Below are positions 45,231 to 56,000 of a stretch of 64,000 nt of DNA, piece by piece. Origin of the DNA: Micromonospora sp. MW-13 (GTDB lineage: Bacteria; Actinomycetota; Actinomycetes; Mycobacteriales; Micromonosporaceae). The stretch is from contig NZ_QKKX01000009.1 of assembly GCF_003434305.1 (NCBI RefSeq), positions 1-64,000 of the forward strand, given 5' to 3'. The position numbers were made by a program, and so were the translations under genes. A model generated the notes under the pieces. That model searched no databases and was not told the DNA's origin. It saw only the letters and a list, made by a program, of their open reading frames with translations. Position 1 is the first letter of the stretch. Each line of letters begins with the position of its first letter.

Positions 45231-46514
45231 CTAGTTACGCGGACGTTGCAGCGACGTTGCGCGGCCGAGTCCGTACTCGATGCCGAGCTGGCGGGCGCGG
45301 GCCAGCGCGAGGGGCCGGCGGGGCGCGCCCGGCGGCAGCGCCCGCGCCAGGGCCTGCCAGGCGGCCAGGTCGTCGGTGCCGGCGGGCGTCGCGGTCCAGG
45401 CCGCGAGCGCCGCCGGGTCGCCGCCGGCCAGCACGGCGGCGCGCAGTTGCCCGTCGACCAGCCGGCGCAGCCGCGCGACCCCCGGCGCGTCGGAGCCGGG
45501 CAGCAACGACCCGGGGTACGCGTCGAGCGCCCCCGCCACCTCACCCCGCTCCAGCAGCTCGGTGACGGTCCGGAAGTCCGCCCGCACCAGGGCGCGCAGC
45601 CGGTACGGGCGGGAGTCGAGCAGCTCCGCCCCCAGCGCCCGGCGCAGCCGGGACAGCTCGGCGCGCAGGGTGACCGGGTGCAGCCGGTCGTCGCCGTACA
45701 GGTCGAGGCCGAGCTGCTCGCCGGTGCGTCCCTCGGGGTGGTCGAGCAGCAGCACCAGCAGCTCGCTGTGCCGGCGGCCGAGCCGGACGGTCCGCCCGCC
45801 GACGCGCAGCTCCGCCTCGTCGCGGCCCAGCGCGCGCACGGTGACGGCGTCCGGCTCGGCCGGGTGCGCGGCGGCGAGCTGTGCCTCGGCGGCCCGGGCG
45901 GTGGCCCGGACCAGGGCGAGGCTCTGCGGGTGGGCGAGGTGGTCGCCGCCGGTGATGTCGACCGCGCCGAGCAGCCGCCCCGTGGTCGGGTCGTGGATCG
46001 GGGCGGCGGCGCAGGTCCACCGCTGCACGGGCCGGCTGAAGTGCTCGGTGGCGAAGATCTGCACGCTGTGGTCGCAGGCCAGGGCGGTGCCGGGGGCGTT
46101 GGTGCCGGCGTGCGCCTCGTCCCAGCGGGCGCCGGGCACGAAGTTCATCCGCTCGGCGTGCCGGAGCACCCCGGGATGCCCCTCCACCCAGAGCAGCCGC
46201 CCGTGCGCGTCGCAGACCGCCATCAGGTGTGCGCCATCCAGGGCGATGCCACCGAGCAGGTCCCGGAACAGCGGCAGCACCCCGGCCAGCGGGTGGGCGG
46301 CCCGGTAGCTCTCCAGTGCGTCGTCGGTCAGCTCGACCGGCGGGGCGACCTCGGGGTCGACCAGCGCCGAGCGCTGCCAGGACCGGCGGACCACCTCCCG
46401 TACCCGGCGCGGCTCGGTGCCGGCGGCGAGGAACGCCTCATGGGCGGCGCCGACCTGCGCGATCCGTTCCGCCGGATCGGCGCCGAATTCCAGGGCGAGC
46501 CACGGGTCAGCCAT
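45231..46514 (-). CDS. GAF-domain regulator with OmpR/BTAD-type DNA-binding domain
   Basis: A 427-residue regulator. The N-terminal ~210 residues are AcoR-like: a helical cap ([20 protein letters not shown]) and a GAF sensor ([23 protein letters not shown]). The C-terminal half has [27 protein letters not shown] and [13 protein letters not shown], a winged helix of the OmpR/BTAD kind, instead of the sigma54-activation and Fis domains of classical AcoR. AGGAGG upstream of the ATG. It sits just upstream of the ExaC-type gene on the same strand and is its likely activator. Confidence 0.83.
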   Translation of the reverse strand: MADPWLALEFGADPAERIAQVGAAHEAFLAAGTEPRRVREVVRRSWQRSALVDPEVAPPVELTDDALESYRAAHPLAGVLPLFRDLLGGIALDGAHLMAVCDAHGRLLWVEGHPGVLRHAERMNFVPGARWDEAHAGTNAPGTALACDHSVQIFATEHFSRPVQRWTCAAAPIHDPTTGRLLGAVDITGGDHLAHPQSLALVRATARAAEAQLAAAHPAEPDAVTVRALGRDEAELRVGGRTVRLGRRHSELLVLLLDHPEGRTGEQLGLDLYGDDRLHPVTLRAELSRLRRALGAELLDSRPYRLRALVRADFRTVTELLERGEVAGALDAYPGSLLPGSDAPGVARLRRLVDGQLRAAVLAGGDPAALAAWTATPAGTDDLAAWQALARALPPGAPRRPLALARARQLGIEYGLGRATSLQRPRN

Positions 46515-46603
46515 CGGCGACCTCCTCGCGACCATCGTGACGCAGCTCACCGCCGATCGCCAACACCGGGTGCCGGCCGGGTGGCGGGCCCGTTCGGGGC
46601 CCG

Positions 46604-47875
46604 TCAGCCGAAGGCGGCGTCGAGGAGGTCCAGGCCCCGGGCCAGCTCCGCCTCGGAGATGACCAGCGGGGGCAGGAGGCGCAGCACGTTGCCGTACGTG
46701 CCGCAGGTCAGGGTCAGCAGGCCGGTGGCGTGGCAGGCCGCCGAGACCGCCGCCGCGGCGACCGGATCCGGGACCAGGGTGCCGGGCCGGACCAGCTCCA
46801 CGGCGAGCATCGCGCCCCGGCCGCGCACCTCGGCGATCCGCGGATCGCCGGCGGCGATGGTGCACAGCCGCTCGTCCATGGTCGCCCCGATCCGGCGGGC
46901 GGTGGCGGCCAGGTCCAGCTCGTGCATGGTCTCGATCGCCGCCAGCGCCGCCGCGCAGGCGATCGGGTTGCCGCCGTACGTGCCGCCGAGGCCGCCCACG
47001 TGCACCGCGTCCATCAGGTCGGCCCGGCCGGTCACCGCCGCCAGCGGCAGGCCGCCGGCGATGCCCTTGGCCAGGGTGACCAGGTCCGGGACGACGTCCT
47101 CGTGGTCGCAGGCGAACCAGTCCCCGGTGCGGCAGAACCCGGTCTGGATCTCGTCCGCCACGAAGACCACCCCGGCCGCCGTCGCCCACTCGCGCAGTGC
47201 CGGCAGGAACCCCGGCGCCGGTACGACGAAGCCACCCTCGCCCTGGATCGGCTCGATCAGCAGCGCGGCGACGTTCTCCGCGCCGACCTGCTTCTCCACC
47301 GTCTCGATCGCCCGGGCGGCGGCCTCCGCCCCGGACAGCCCCCCGTCCCGCAGCGGGTACGACATCGGCACCCGGTAGACCTCGCCGGCGAACGGACCGA
47401 ACCGGTGCTTGTACGGCATGTTCTTCGCGGTCAGCGCCATGGTCAGGTTGGTCCGGCCGTGGTATGCGTGGTCGAACACCACCACCGCCGGCCGTCCGGT
47501 GGCGTGCCGGGCGATCTTCACCGCGTTCTCCACCGCCTCGGCGCCCGAGTTGAACAGCGCCGAGCGCTTCTCGAACGTGCCGGGGGTGAGCGCGTTGAGC
47601 CGCTCGCAGACGGCCACGTACGACTCGTACGGCGCGACCATGAAACAGGTGTGGGTGAACCGCTCGACCTGCGCCCGCACCGCCTCGACCACCCGCGGGG
47701 CGGAGTTGCCGACGTTGGTGACCGCGATGCCGGCGGCGAAGTCGATCCACTCCCGCCCGTCGACGTCGGTGATCGTGCCGCCGCTCGCCCGGTCCACGTA
47801 CGCGCCGACGACGCTTCCGACGCCCCGGGCCACCGCCGCGCCGCGCCGCTTGTGCAGCTCCTCGCTCGACGCCAC
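46604..47875 (-). CDS. gabT: 4-aminobutyrate aminotransferase
   Basis: A 423-residue class III PLP aminotransferase. YVDRASGGTITDVDGREWIDFAAGIAV, RSALFNSGAEAVENAVKIAR, VFVADEIQTGFCRTG (PLP Asp) and LVTLAKGIAGGLPLAAV (Schiff-base lysine) are typical of GabT. It converts GABA and 2-oxoglutarate to succinic semialdehyde and glutamate. I chose the GTG at 47875 because GGAGAGGGA lies five bases upstream; the frame is open to 47935. It follows the aminobutyraldehyde dehydrogenase in the same operon. Confidence 0.9.
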   Translation of the reverse strand: MASSEELHKRRGAAVARGVGSVVGAYVDRASGGTITDVDGREWIDFAAGIAVTNVGNSAPRVVEAVRAQVERFTHTCFMVAPYESYVAVCERLNALTPGTFEKRSALFNSGAEAVENAVKIARHATGRPAVVVFDHAYHGRTNLTMALTAKNMPYKHRFGPFAGEVYRVPMSYPLRDGGLSGAEAAARAIETVEKQVGAENVAALLIEPIQGEGGFVVPAPGFLPALREWATAAGVVFVADEIQTGFCRTGDWFACDHEDVVPDLVTLAKGIAGGLPLAAVTGRADLMDAVHVGGLGGTYGGNPIACAAALAAIETMHELDLAATARRIGATMDERLCTIAAGDPRIAEVRGRGAMLAVELVRPGTLVPDPVAAAAVSAACHATGLLTLTCGTYGNVLRLLPPLVISEAELARGLDLLDAAFG

Positions 47876-47938
47876 CGGGTCCCTCTCCGTTCGCGACTGC
47901 GGGGCTCGCAGAACCGGCTCACTCCTCGCGCTCACCGG

Positions 47939-49375
47939 TCAGCCCTCGATGTTGTGCATGACGTGCTTGATCCGGCTGTAGTCCTCCAGGCTGTAGACCG
48001 AGAGGTCCTTGCCGTGGCCGGAGTGCTTGAAGCCGCCGTGCGGCATCTCCGAGACGAACGGGATGTGGGTGTTCACCCAGACGCAGCCGAAGTCGAGCCG
48101 GCGGGTCATCCGCATCGCCCGGCCGTGGTCGCGCGTCCAGACCGAGGCCGCCAGGCCGTAGTCGACGCCGTTGGCCCAGCGCACCGCCTCGTCCTCGTCG
48201 GAGAAGCGCTGCACGGTGATGACCGGCCCGAACACCTCCTGCTGGATGATCTCGTCGGCCTGCCGCACGCCGGAGACCACGGTGGGGGAGTAGAAGTACC
48301 CGCGCTCGCCGACCCGGGAGCCGCCGGTCCACACGCTGGCGTGGTCGGGGAGCCGGTCGACGAAGCCGCTGACCCGGGCGAGCTGGTTGGCGTTGTTCAG
48401 CGGGCCGTACAGCACGTCCTCGTCGTCCGGGGCGCCGGTCCTCGTGTTGCGGGCCTGCTCGGCGAGCGCGGCCACGAAGTCGTCGTGGATGCCGGGGCCG
48501 GCGAGCACCCGGGTCGCGGCCGTACAGTCCTGGCCGGCGTTGAAGTAGCCGCCCATCGCGATTGCCTCGGCCGCCGCCGTCACGTCCGCGTCGTCGAAGA
48601 GCACCACCGGGGCCTTGCCGCCCAGCTCCAGGTGGGTCCGCTTCAGGTCCGGCGCGGCAGCGGAGGCCACCTCCATGCCCGCGCGGGTAGAGCCCGTGAT
48701 CGACACGAGCTGCGGGGTCGGGTGCGACACGAGGGTACGACCGGTGTCCCGGTCACCGCAGACCACGTTGAACACCCCCGGCGGGAAGAACTCGGCGGCG
48801 ATCTCGGCCAGCAGCAGCGTCGACACCGGCGTGGTGTCGGACGGCTTCAGCACCACCGTGTTGCCCGCCGCGAGCGCCGGGGCGATCTTCCAGACCGCCA
48901 TCATCAGCGGGTAGTTCCACGGGGTCACCTGGGCACACACGCCGATCGGCTCGCGCCGCACGTAGGAGGTGTGTCCGGGCAGGTACTCCCCGGCGGAGCG
49001 GCCCTCCAGCAGCCGGGCCGCGCCGGCGAAGAAGCGGAACTGGTCCACCGCCGGCGGCAACTCCTCCTCGGCGGTGAGCTGGCGGGGCTTGCCGGTGTTG
49101 CGCACCTCCGCGTCGACCAGGTCGGCCGCCCGCGCCTCCACCGCGTCGGCGAGCTTGAGCAGCGCCTTCTGCCGCTCGCCCGGGGTGGTGTCGCGCCACG
49201 TCTCGAACGCGGCGGAGGCCGCCCGCATGGCCGCGTCCACGTCCGCCGCGCCGGAGACCGGAGCCTGGGCGAAGACCTCACCGGTGCACGGGTCGACCAG
49301 GTCGGCATACCCGCCGTCCACCGGGTCGACGTACGCGCCGTTGACGAAGTTGCGCAGCTTCTGCTGGTCGCTCAT
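47939..49375 (-). CDS. Gamma-aminobutyraldehyde dehydrogenase
   Basis: A 478-residue aldehyde dehydrogenase. [40 protein letters not shown] with the general-base Glu, and [15 protein letters not shown] with the catalytic Cys are present. The GQDCTA motif and the C-terminal [31 protein letters not shown] are those of PatD/PuuC-type enzymes that turn 4-aminobutanal into GABA. Next gene is gabT. ATG with RBS-like AGAC upstream; the promoter should lie in the 144-base gap to the divergent dehydrogenase. Confidence 0.87.
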   Translation of the reverse strand: MSDQQKLRNFVNGAYVDPVDGGYADLVDPCTGEVFAQAPVSGAADVDAAMRAASAAFETWRDTTPGERQKALLKLADAVEARAADLVDAEVRNTGKPRQLTAEEELPPAVDQFRFFAGAARLLEGRSAGEYLPGHTSYVRREPIGVCAQVTPWNYPLMMAVWKIAPALAAGNTVVLKPSDTTPVSTLLLAEIAAEFFPPGVFNVVCGDRDTGRTLVSHPTPQLVSITGSTRAGMEVASAAAPDLKRTHLELGGKAPVVLFDDADVTAAAEAIAMGGYFNAGQDCTAATRVLAGPGIHDDFVAALAEQARNTRTGAPDDEDVLYGPLNNANQLARVSGFVDRLPDHASVWTGGSRVGERGYFYSPTVVSGVRQADEIIQQEVFGPVITVQRFSDEDEAVRWANGVDYGLAASVWTRDHGRAMRMTRRLDFGCVWVNTHIPFVSEMPHGGFKHSGHGKDLSVYSLEDYSRIKHVMHNIEG

Positions 49376-49519
49376 CAGGTGTCTCCGAGGTATGGCCGGG
49401 GGTGCGGACAGCGGAGGTTATCGGAATCTGACTGCCATCTTCGCTACTGAATTCGCGGCAGACAAGGGTTTGAGCGACTGTTTCCGATGCGAGGTACCCG
49501 TGGTCTACGCTGCCGAGGT

Positions 49520-50959
49520 GTGGAGCCGAGAGCCTTCTTCGTCGCCGGTCGCCCCGCACACGGCGAGGGCGAGCTGACCGTCACCCACCCGTACGACGGG
49601 CGCGCGGTGGGACGTACCACCCTTGCCACGCCCGACCAGGTCGAGGCCGCCGTCGCGGCGGCGGCCGGGGTGGCGGCGGCGGCTGCCGCCCTGCCCGCGC
49701 ACGCGCGCGCGGCGGCCCTGGACCACGTGTCGCGCCGGCTCGCCGAGCGGGCCGAGGAGGTCGCGGCGCTGATCACCGCCGAGAACGGCAAGCCGGTCAA
49801 GTGGGCGCGGGCCGAGGTGGGACGCGCGGTGTCGACGTTCCGCTGGGCGGCCGAGGAGGCCCGGCGGTTCTCCGGCGAGCTGCAACGCCTCGACACCGAC
49901 CCGACGGCCACCGGTCGGATCGCCCTGGTCCGGCGGGTGCCGAAGGGGCCGGTGCTCGGCATCGCGCCGTTCAACTTCCCGCTGAACCTGGTCGCGCACA
50001 AGGTCGCCCCGGCCATCGCGGTCGGCGCGCCCATCGTGGTGAAACCCGCCCCGGCCACCCCGCTGTCGGCGCTGCTGCTCGGCGAGATCCTCGCCGAGAC
50101 GGAGCTGCCCGCCGGGATGCTCTCGGTGCTGCCGCTGCCCAACGAGCGCGCCGCCGAGCTGGTCGCCGACCCGAGGCTGCCGGTGGTGTCGTTCACCGGC
50201 TCCGGGCCGGTCGGCGCGGCGATCCGCCGGTCCGTGCCCGACAAGCACGTCACCCTGGAACTGGGCGGCAACGCGGCGGCCGTGATCTGCGAGGACTGGA
50301 ACACCGACGAGGACCTGACCTTCGCCGCGCACCGGATCGCCACGTTCTCCAACTACCAGGCCGGGCAGTCGTGCATCGCCGTGCAGCGGGTGTACGTGCA
50401 CGAGTGGCTCTACGACGCCTTCCTGCCGAGGTTGGTCGCCTCCGTGGCGGCGCTGCGCGCGGGCGACCCGTCCGACGAACTGACCGACGTCGGGCCGTTG
50501 GTGTCGGTCGAGGCCGCCGAGCGGGTCGAGGCGTGGGTCGACGAGGCGGTGGTCGCCGGGGCGACCATCGAGGTGGGCGGCCGGCGGGAGGGCGCGACCT
50601 ACCCGCCGACCGTGCTGTCCGGGGTGCCGGCCGACGCGAAGGTGTGCGCCGAGGAGGTGTTCGGGCCGGTGCTCGTGGTCGCCCGGGTCGAGAACGACGC
50701 CGCCGCGTTCGCCGCCGTCAACGACTCGGCGTACGGGTTGCAGGCGGGCGTGTTCACCCACCGCCTCGACGTCGCCTTCGCCGCGCACCGCGCCCTGGAG
50801 GTGGGCGGGGTGATCGTCGGGGACGTGCCCTCGTACCGGGCCGACCAGATGCCGTACGGGGGCGTGAAGGGCAGCGGCGTCGGCCGGGAGGGCCTGCGCA
50901 GCGCGATGGACGACTACACCGATCCCCGAGTCATGGTGCTCACCGGCGTGCAGTTGTAG
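49520..50959 (+). CDS. NAD(P)-dependent aldehyde dehydrogenase, semialdehyde type
   Basis: A 479-residue aldehyde dehydrogenase. IAPFNFPLNLVAHKVAPAIAVG, VTLELGGNAAAVICED (Glu) and SNYQAGQSCIAVQRV (Cys) define the site. The pattern is nearer to succinate-semialdehyde and GapN-like enzymes than to ExaC. Divergent from the GABA genes, so succinic semialdehyde is a plausible substrate. GTG start with no clear ribosome site; TACGCT ends eight bases before it. An ATG at 49487 would add 11 residues. Confidence 0.82.
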   Translation: MEPRAFFVAGRPAHGEGELTVTHPYDGRAVGRTTLATPDQVEAAVAAAAGVAAAAAALPAHARAAALDHVSRRLAERAEEVAALITAENGKPVKWARAEVGRAVSTFRWAAEEARRFSGELQRLDTDPTATGRIALVRRVPKGPVLGIAPFNFPLNLVAHKVAPAIAVGAPIVVKPAPATPLSALLLGEILAETELPAGMLSVLPLPNERAAELVADPRLPVVSFTGSGPVGAAIRRSVPDKHVTLELGGNAAAVICEDWNTDEDLTFAAHRIATFSNYQAGQSCIAVQRVYVHEWLYDAFLPRLVASVAALRAGDPSDELTDVGPLVSVEAAERVEAWVDEAVVAGATIEVGGRREGATYPPTVLSGVPADAKVCAEEVFGPVLVVARVENDAAAFAAVNDSAYGLQAGVFTHRLDVAFAAHRALEVGGVIVGDVPSYRADQMPYGGVKGSGVGREGLRSAMDDYTDPRVMVLTGVQL

Positions 50960-50971
50960 GGGCGCCGGCGG

Positions 50972-52201
50972 CTACCAGGTGCCGTCGTCGCGTACCCGGG
51001 CCGGGGCCCGGCCGAGCAGCAGGGTGGTCAGCGCGGCGTCGATGTCCTCGCCGAGGAACCACTCGCCGGCCTGGTCCAGCACGAAGACCCGCCCCCGCTC
51101 GTCGACCGCGATGATGCTCTCCTGGCCCTCCGTGCCGAGCGGGAACAGCCGTACGCCGAGGACAGCGCCGAAGTCGGCCAACGTGTCGGCGGAGTGTGCC
51201 GCCCGTGTCGGATTGGTGTTGAAGCGGCTGATCCAGACTTCCCGGCCGGGGCCGCGACGGCGAGGTCGGACTGCCGGGAAAGCGGTGAGGGCGGCCTCGG
51301 CGGCAGGGAACGGCTCGTGCCGGTGCAGTCGTCCGAACACCTCGCAGGTCTCCTCGATGGCGCCGGCTGCGAGGGCCGGGTTGAACACGCTGTCCTCCCA
51401 CCCACCGTCCATCAGTGAGTGCCCTACCTCGACGGGGAAGCGGTCGGGGTGGATCGGTGTCTGCGGCTCCGGCCGCCACTCGCGGGTGTAAGCCAGGTCG
51501 GACCAGTCGAGCGCGTGGAAGTACACCAGGAAGTTCACGCACGAGTCGCAGGGCCGATCGGCCAGGCCCCCCGCTGGGTCATCAGGCTCGCGTACCCGGT
51601 AAACCTGCAGCCGGGAAGCCTCGAAGACAGACCGGGCATCATCCATGGTCATCGGTTCCCGTCCCCCAGCGGCGCGCCGGTGGTCGTGCTCGTGGAGGAC
51701 GTCCGATACGACGATCACCTCCGCGTGCCGGTCCCCGCCTCTGACCAGATGGCCCGGAGGCAGCTCGTCGAGGTAGGCCCGGACCAGCGGATGATGCCGA
51801 AGCGCGACGTCGCCCTTGACGCCCTGGCAGCTGTGCAGGCGACCTTCGATGGTCAGCTGCGCGACGGCCCCCGGCGTCGGAAGACGGTGTGTCTCCCGGA
51901 GCAGTCGGCTCGCCGGGTCGGCCGTGCGCGGCGTGGGCCGCTCCGGCCGGCTGCGCCGGTACAGCTCCCGCACGGCGGGGAACGGCAGACGGGGCCAGGT
52001 CGAGACCTCGCCGGTCTCCTTGTCCACGACGGTCGTCGGCAGGTCGCCGGGCAGGACGGTGGCCGACGGGGTCACCGTGGACGTGATCAGGTAGCCGAGG
52101 TCGAACTCCTCCACCAGCGGGGCGCACTCGTGCCCGAGGCGCTGGGAGTCCCGGTGCGCCCAGACGGTGGCGAGCTGTTCGGCCTGCTGACGGTCGATCA
52201 C
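50972..52201 (-). CDS. YrhB-like / YwqJ-deaminase / SUKH-3 domain protein
   Basis: A 409-residue protein with three recognisable parts. Residues ~1-80 resemble YrhB/Imm35-type immunity domains (TTVVDKETGEVSTWPRLP). Residues ~95-245 form a YwqJ-like deaminase with the zinc-site HAE (His159-Glu161) and PCDSC (Cys218 and Cys221). From ~255 the SUKH-3 pattern appears (HSLMDGGW, FGAVLGVRLFPLG). A toxin-type deaminase and immunity-type domains in one chain is unusual. No signal peptide or WXG segment is visible, so export is not indicated. It is convergent with the dehydrogenase and divergent from the WXG100 locus. GTG start chosen by homologue-like length; a GTG eight codons upstream is possible. 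Confidence 0.72.
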   Translation of the reverse strand: MIDRQQAEQLATVWAHRDSQRLGHECAPLVEEFDLGYLITSTVTPSATVLPGDLPTTVVDKETGEVSTWPRLPFPAVRELYRRSRPERPTPRTADPASRLLRETHRLPTPGAVAQLTIEGRLHSCQGVKGDVALRHHPLVRAYLDELPPGHLVRGGDRHAEVIVVSDVLHEHDHRRAAGGREPMTMDDARSVFEASRLQVYRVREPDDPAGGLADRPCDSCVNFLVYFHALDWSDLAYTREWRPEPQTPIHPDRFPVEVGHSLMDGGWEDSVFNPALAAGAIEETCEVFGRLHRHEPFPAAEAALTAFPAVRPRRRGPGREVWISRFNTNPTRAAHSADTLADFGAVLGVRLFPLGTEGQESIIAVDERGRVFVLDQAGEWFLGEDIDAALTTLLLGRAPARVRDDGTW

Positions 52202-52276
52202 CCACCTGAAGTTACCGGACCCCACGGATTCCGTGGCGCCCGGTATGGTCTGCCCTACCGACGGTGACGGGGGAGG

Positions 52277-52705
52277 GTGACGTTGGCCGAGAGTGTGGAC
52301 CGGGACGCCAACCGGGCGCTGCGGGCCCGGTTCGACGAGGTGTACGGGCAGTACCGGCAACTCCGCTCCGGACTGGACGAACTCCAGACCCGACTCGCGG
52401 AGCTCAAGGTCACCGAACGCTCCACCGACGGGCAGGTTACCGTCGTCGCCGGCGCCCGGGGCGAACTCGTCTCGGTGGAACTCCAGCCCACCGTCTTTCA
52501 GGACCGGGATGCGCGGGCACTGAGCCAGAAGATCACCACAACTGTGCACCGGGCGACCGCCGCCGCAGTCGCCGCCACGCAGGAACTCGTCGGGGCGTAC
52601 CTGCCGGCGGGGTCGGGGTCGCTGGGCTTTCTCCGTACGGGCGACTTCGGCGCCCTGCTGGGCCGGGCGGACGCCGTCGTGCGGGGCGGGGAGCGATCGG
52701 CGTGA
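52277..52705 (+). CDS. YbaB/EbfC-like protein of a type VII toxin locus
   Basis: A 142-residue protein with a YbaB/EbfC-type pattern: an N-terminal long helix ([20 protein letters not shown]) and [22 protein letters not shown]. In actinobacteria such proteins lie beside WXG100 and polymorphic toxin genes, possibly as chaperones or DNA-binding partners. GTG start; a TTG two codons later has a better spaced GGGAGGG. The stop overlaps the next start (GTGA). Confidence 0.75.
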   Translation: MTLAESVDRDANRALRARFDEVYGQYRQLRSGLDELQTRLAELKVTERSTDGQVTVVAGARGELVSVELQPTVFQDRDARALSQKITTTVHRATAAAVAATQELVGAYLPAGSGSLGFLRTGDFGALLGRADAVVRGGERSA

Positions 52706-53046
52706 CCGAGGGGCAGCTCTGGTTGGACCCGGACCGGGCGCGGCGCGGTGGCGCGGACCTGAGCTCGGCCGGCGAGGCGGTGGCCGACCGACGCGCGCAG
52801 GTGGGCGGCCGGATCGCGGCGGCCAGCGCGGCCCGCCCCTGGGGCCGGGACGACCTCGGCGCCGCGTTCGACAAGCAGTACCGCGGGTTCGAGGAGACGC
52901 TGCTGCGGGCCTGGGCGGGCATCGGGCGTGCCCTCGACAACCTGGGCGAGGATGTCGTGCGGTCCGTGGACAACGAAGTGACGACGGACGTGCGGAGCGC
53001 CGGACGGCTCGACCGGATCTCCGACCAGCGGCGCGCCGGGCGCTGA
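52702..53046 (+). CDS. WXG100-like small secretion-associated protein
   Basis: A 114-residue, mainly helical protein. The turn [17 protein letters not shown] matches the WXG-type motif between two helices in WXG100/ESX-secreted proteins. It is GTGA-coupled to the YbaB-like gene and 17 bases upstream of the large toxin. The expected role is as partner or carrier for type VII export of the toxin. No ESX secretion genes are in the window. Confidence 0.72.
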   Translation: MTEGQLWLDPDRARRGGADLSSAGEAVADRRAQVGGRIAAASAARPWGRDDLGAAFDKQYRGFEETLLRAWAGIGRALDNLGEDVVRSVDNEVTTDVRSAGRLDRISDQRRAGR

Positions 53047-53063
53047 CGTCTCCGGGGACCGCC

Positions 53064-56000
53064 GTGAGCCTGTTGCCGAGCCCGATCCCGCACCCGCTCG
53101 ACTACTCGCCCTGGGACCTGCCCGGCTGGGTCCACGAGGCCCTCGATTGGGTGGTCGGAGTGGAGTGGCCCGAGGGCGACGAGCGGGCGGTCTGGGCCCT
53201 CGCCGACGAGTGGTATGCCGTGGCCGAGGCCCTGGCCGGGCCGCGCGCCGACGCGCACGCCGCCGCCCGCGAGGTGCGTGGCGGGTACGGCGGCGTCGGG
53301 GCGGTCGCGGAGGCGTTCGACTCCGCCTGGCGGCGCGTCGCCGAGGGGGACGAGGCCCCGCTGCCCGTCCTGCTGGCCGTGAGCGGGGACCTCGGCCGGC
53401 TGGTCGAGGAGTGTGGCTGCGACATCGAGGGCGCCAAGCTCGAGGTCTGGATCGAGCTGGGAATCCTCGTGGTCGAGCTGCTGTCGCTGGCGGTGGCCGC
53501 AGTACTCACCGCGGGGGCCGCCTCCCCCGCCGCCGGGGTCGCGATCACCGCCAGCCGGTTCGTCGTACAGCAGATCTTCAAGAAGCTGATGGCCCAGCTG
53601 GCCCGCAAGACCCTCAGGCAAGGCCTCAAGGAGGCCGGTGAGCGCGCCGCCAAGCAGGTGGCCGAGGGCGGCGTGCGAGGGCTGGCCCGCAAGGCGGCGC
53701 TCGGTGGGCTGGCGGAGGCGGCCGAGGAGTCCGGGGTCACGCTCGCCACGCAGGCGTACCAGAACGCGACCGGCCGCCGGCACGGCCTGGACCTGACGGA
53801 CGCGGGAATGTCCGCCCTCGGCGGCCTGGCGGGCGGAGCTGTGGCGCCGCTGGCCGGCCTGGGGCGGCACGCGACCGGGCGGGCGGCGCGGGTCGGCGAG
53901 CACTTCGGCCGGGAGATGACCGGTGAGGTGATCGCCGAACAGGCAGCCAGCCTGGCCACCGGCCAGGGCCCGGTGTCCCTGGAGGACGCGGCGCGGGCGG
54001 CGGCGTCGGGCGCCACCGGTTCGGCCACCGGCCAGACCGACGCCGCGCTGCGCCATCGGCTCGACGTCGGGATGGCCGCCCTCGCCGGGGCATCCCACGC
54101 TCCAGGCGCTCCTGGCTTTTCCGAGGAGCTGAACAGCGCGGGAGACGCGCAGCGTGTCACCGGTGCCGTTACCAGTGTGAGAGGCCACGACGGAGGAAGC
54201 GCCGGACACCAGCCTACGGACGAGCCGGGCTCCCTTGCACTCGACGGCGTTGCGGCGTCGGGCCCGCCTCCGGCCATGCCGACGTCGGCGTCCCCGACGC
54301 AGGCGTCCACGGTCGTACCGCTCGACGACCACCCCGCCGGGACGGCACCTGCGCCGTCCGGAGCTGCTGTCGATCCTGCCGCGAGGCCGACGTCGCTGCT
54401 CACACAACCGGGTGCTGACACCCACGAAGGACCAGTGCCGGCCTCGTCGACGCACCCGATCCTGTCGTCGACGGCTGTGTCCGGTGCCCTACCGACCGGG
54501 GCCGGAGGGGTGGAAGCCGGGCCGGCGCCAGGCGGGGGTGCTGTCACGTCCACGGTCAACGGGCCGAGCTTAGGGACTCCGCCAAGCACCACGTCGAACC
54601 CGAACCCCACACTTCCTTCGACCACAGGGCTCGGCGCGAACACAACTCCCCTTCCGCTGGCGGCACCGACGCCTCACAATGGTGCCGGCGAACCAGCGAG
54701 CACGACTAGGCAGAGCGGGTGGGACTCCGGGGGTGGCCCGCCCCCATCCCGGCTCGCCTCGGTGGAGGCGTTGCATCCGAATCAGCGTCCCGTCTCGTAC
54801 CCTGCCCGGCCTCAGGTGGTGCCTGGATCCGCTAATACCCCTCCAGCACCACCGGGGCCGCGTGAGTGGTACGCCGCGAGGTGGGCGGCCGACCGTGAGG
54901 CCTTCGACCGGCGCCGCTACCGAGACCACTTCCAGCGGCAGCGGACCTGGTACGAGGACAAACGACGGAGGGATCGTGCCGCCGAGCTGCGGGACGAGGC
55001 TGAGCACCACCACGAGCAGGCTCGCTGGCTGATCCGGGAAGCCCATGACCTGAGCAACGCCGGTCGTAGTGCCGTCGCCGACCAGTTCCTCCGGGCTGGT
55101 CGGGAAAGAGAACATCAACATCATTGGCAGTTGGGCCTCGCCGAGGCGGTGCTGACCGGAACGGTCGCGCCCACGGTCGTCGAGGTGCGTGACCGGGACA
55201 ACTTCGAGCGAATCAACACCGACGACCCCGCGCTCGTCGTCGGTGCGGTGGAGACCAGCGGGCCCTCGGCGTTGACCGGGGACGACCATCCGCCGCCGAT
55301 CGACCGGTCCCGTCGGTACGGGCAGTGGGGCGGGCTGCGACCGCCGTTGGCGTTGCATCAGTCGGACCTCGAACGGGCGATGCCCCGGGACGCCGACGGG
55401 CGGGTGCTGCGGACCCCGGATCCCCGTCGGGGCGGCTGGTTCAGGCTGGCCAACGACGGTGGGCCGTACGCGGATCCGACCCGGGGCATCAACTGCCTGG
55501 ACTGCACCCTCTCCTTGTACGAGACGTGGATGCACGGTCGTCCTCTGGTCTCCGCGCCCCGGACCTTCGACGCGTACGCCGCCGGGGACGTCAACCGGCC
55601 CCTCGGTGGTGAGATCGACGGCCCTGGGCGGGTGGAAGACGCCACCGGGGGACGCTTCCAGCAACTTGCCGAGCCCGCCGATGACGCATCGCCGGACGAC
55701 GCCTGGAGCACAGTCAACCGGGGGTTCGGCACCCTGGAGGGCCAGTTGCGGGCGGGCGGCCACGGCAGCTACGCGTTCCTCATCACCACCTACGAGGGTG
55801 GTGGGTCGCACGCCTGGGTGGCGCTCAACCAGAACGGGAGCGTGCTCTACCTGGACCCGCAGAGCGGTGCCGTCTCGGACCTGCCCCTGTACACGCACAG
55901 CGGATTGCCGGCCCCGTTCAACGTGACGGGGATCGACGCCCTGGTCCTCGGCCCGGACGGTCGAGCGATGCCGCTGGCGGGGGCCGGGCCGGGGAGGTTC

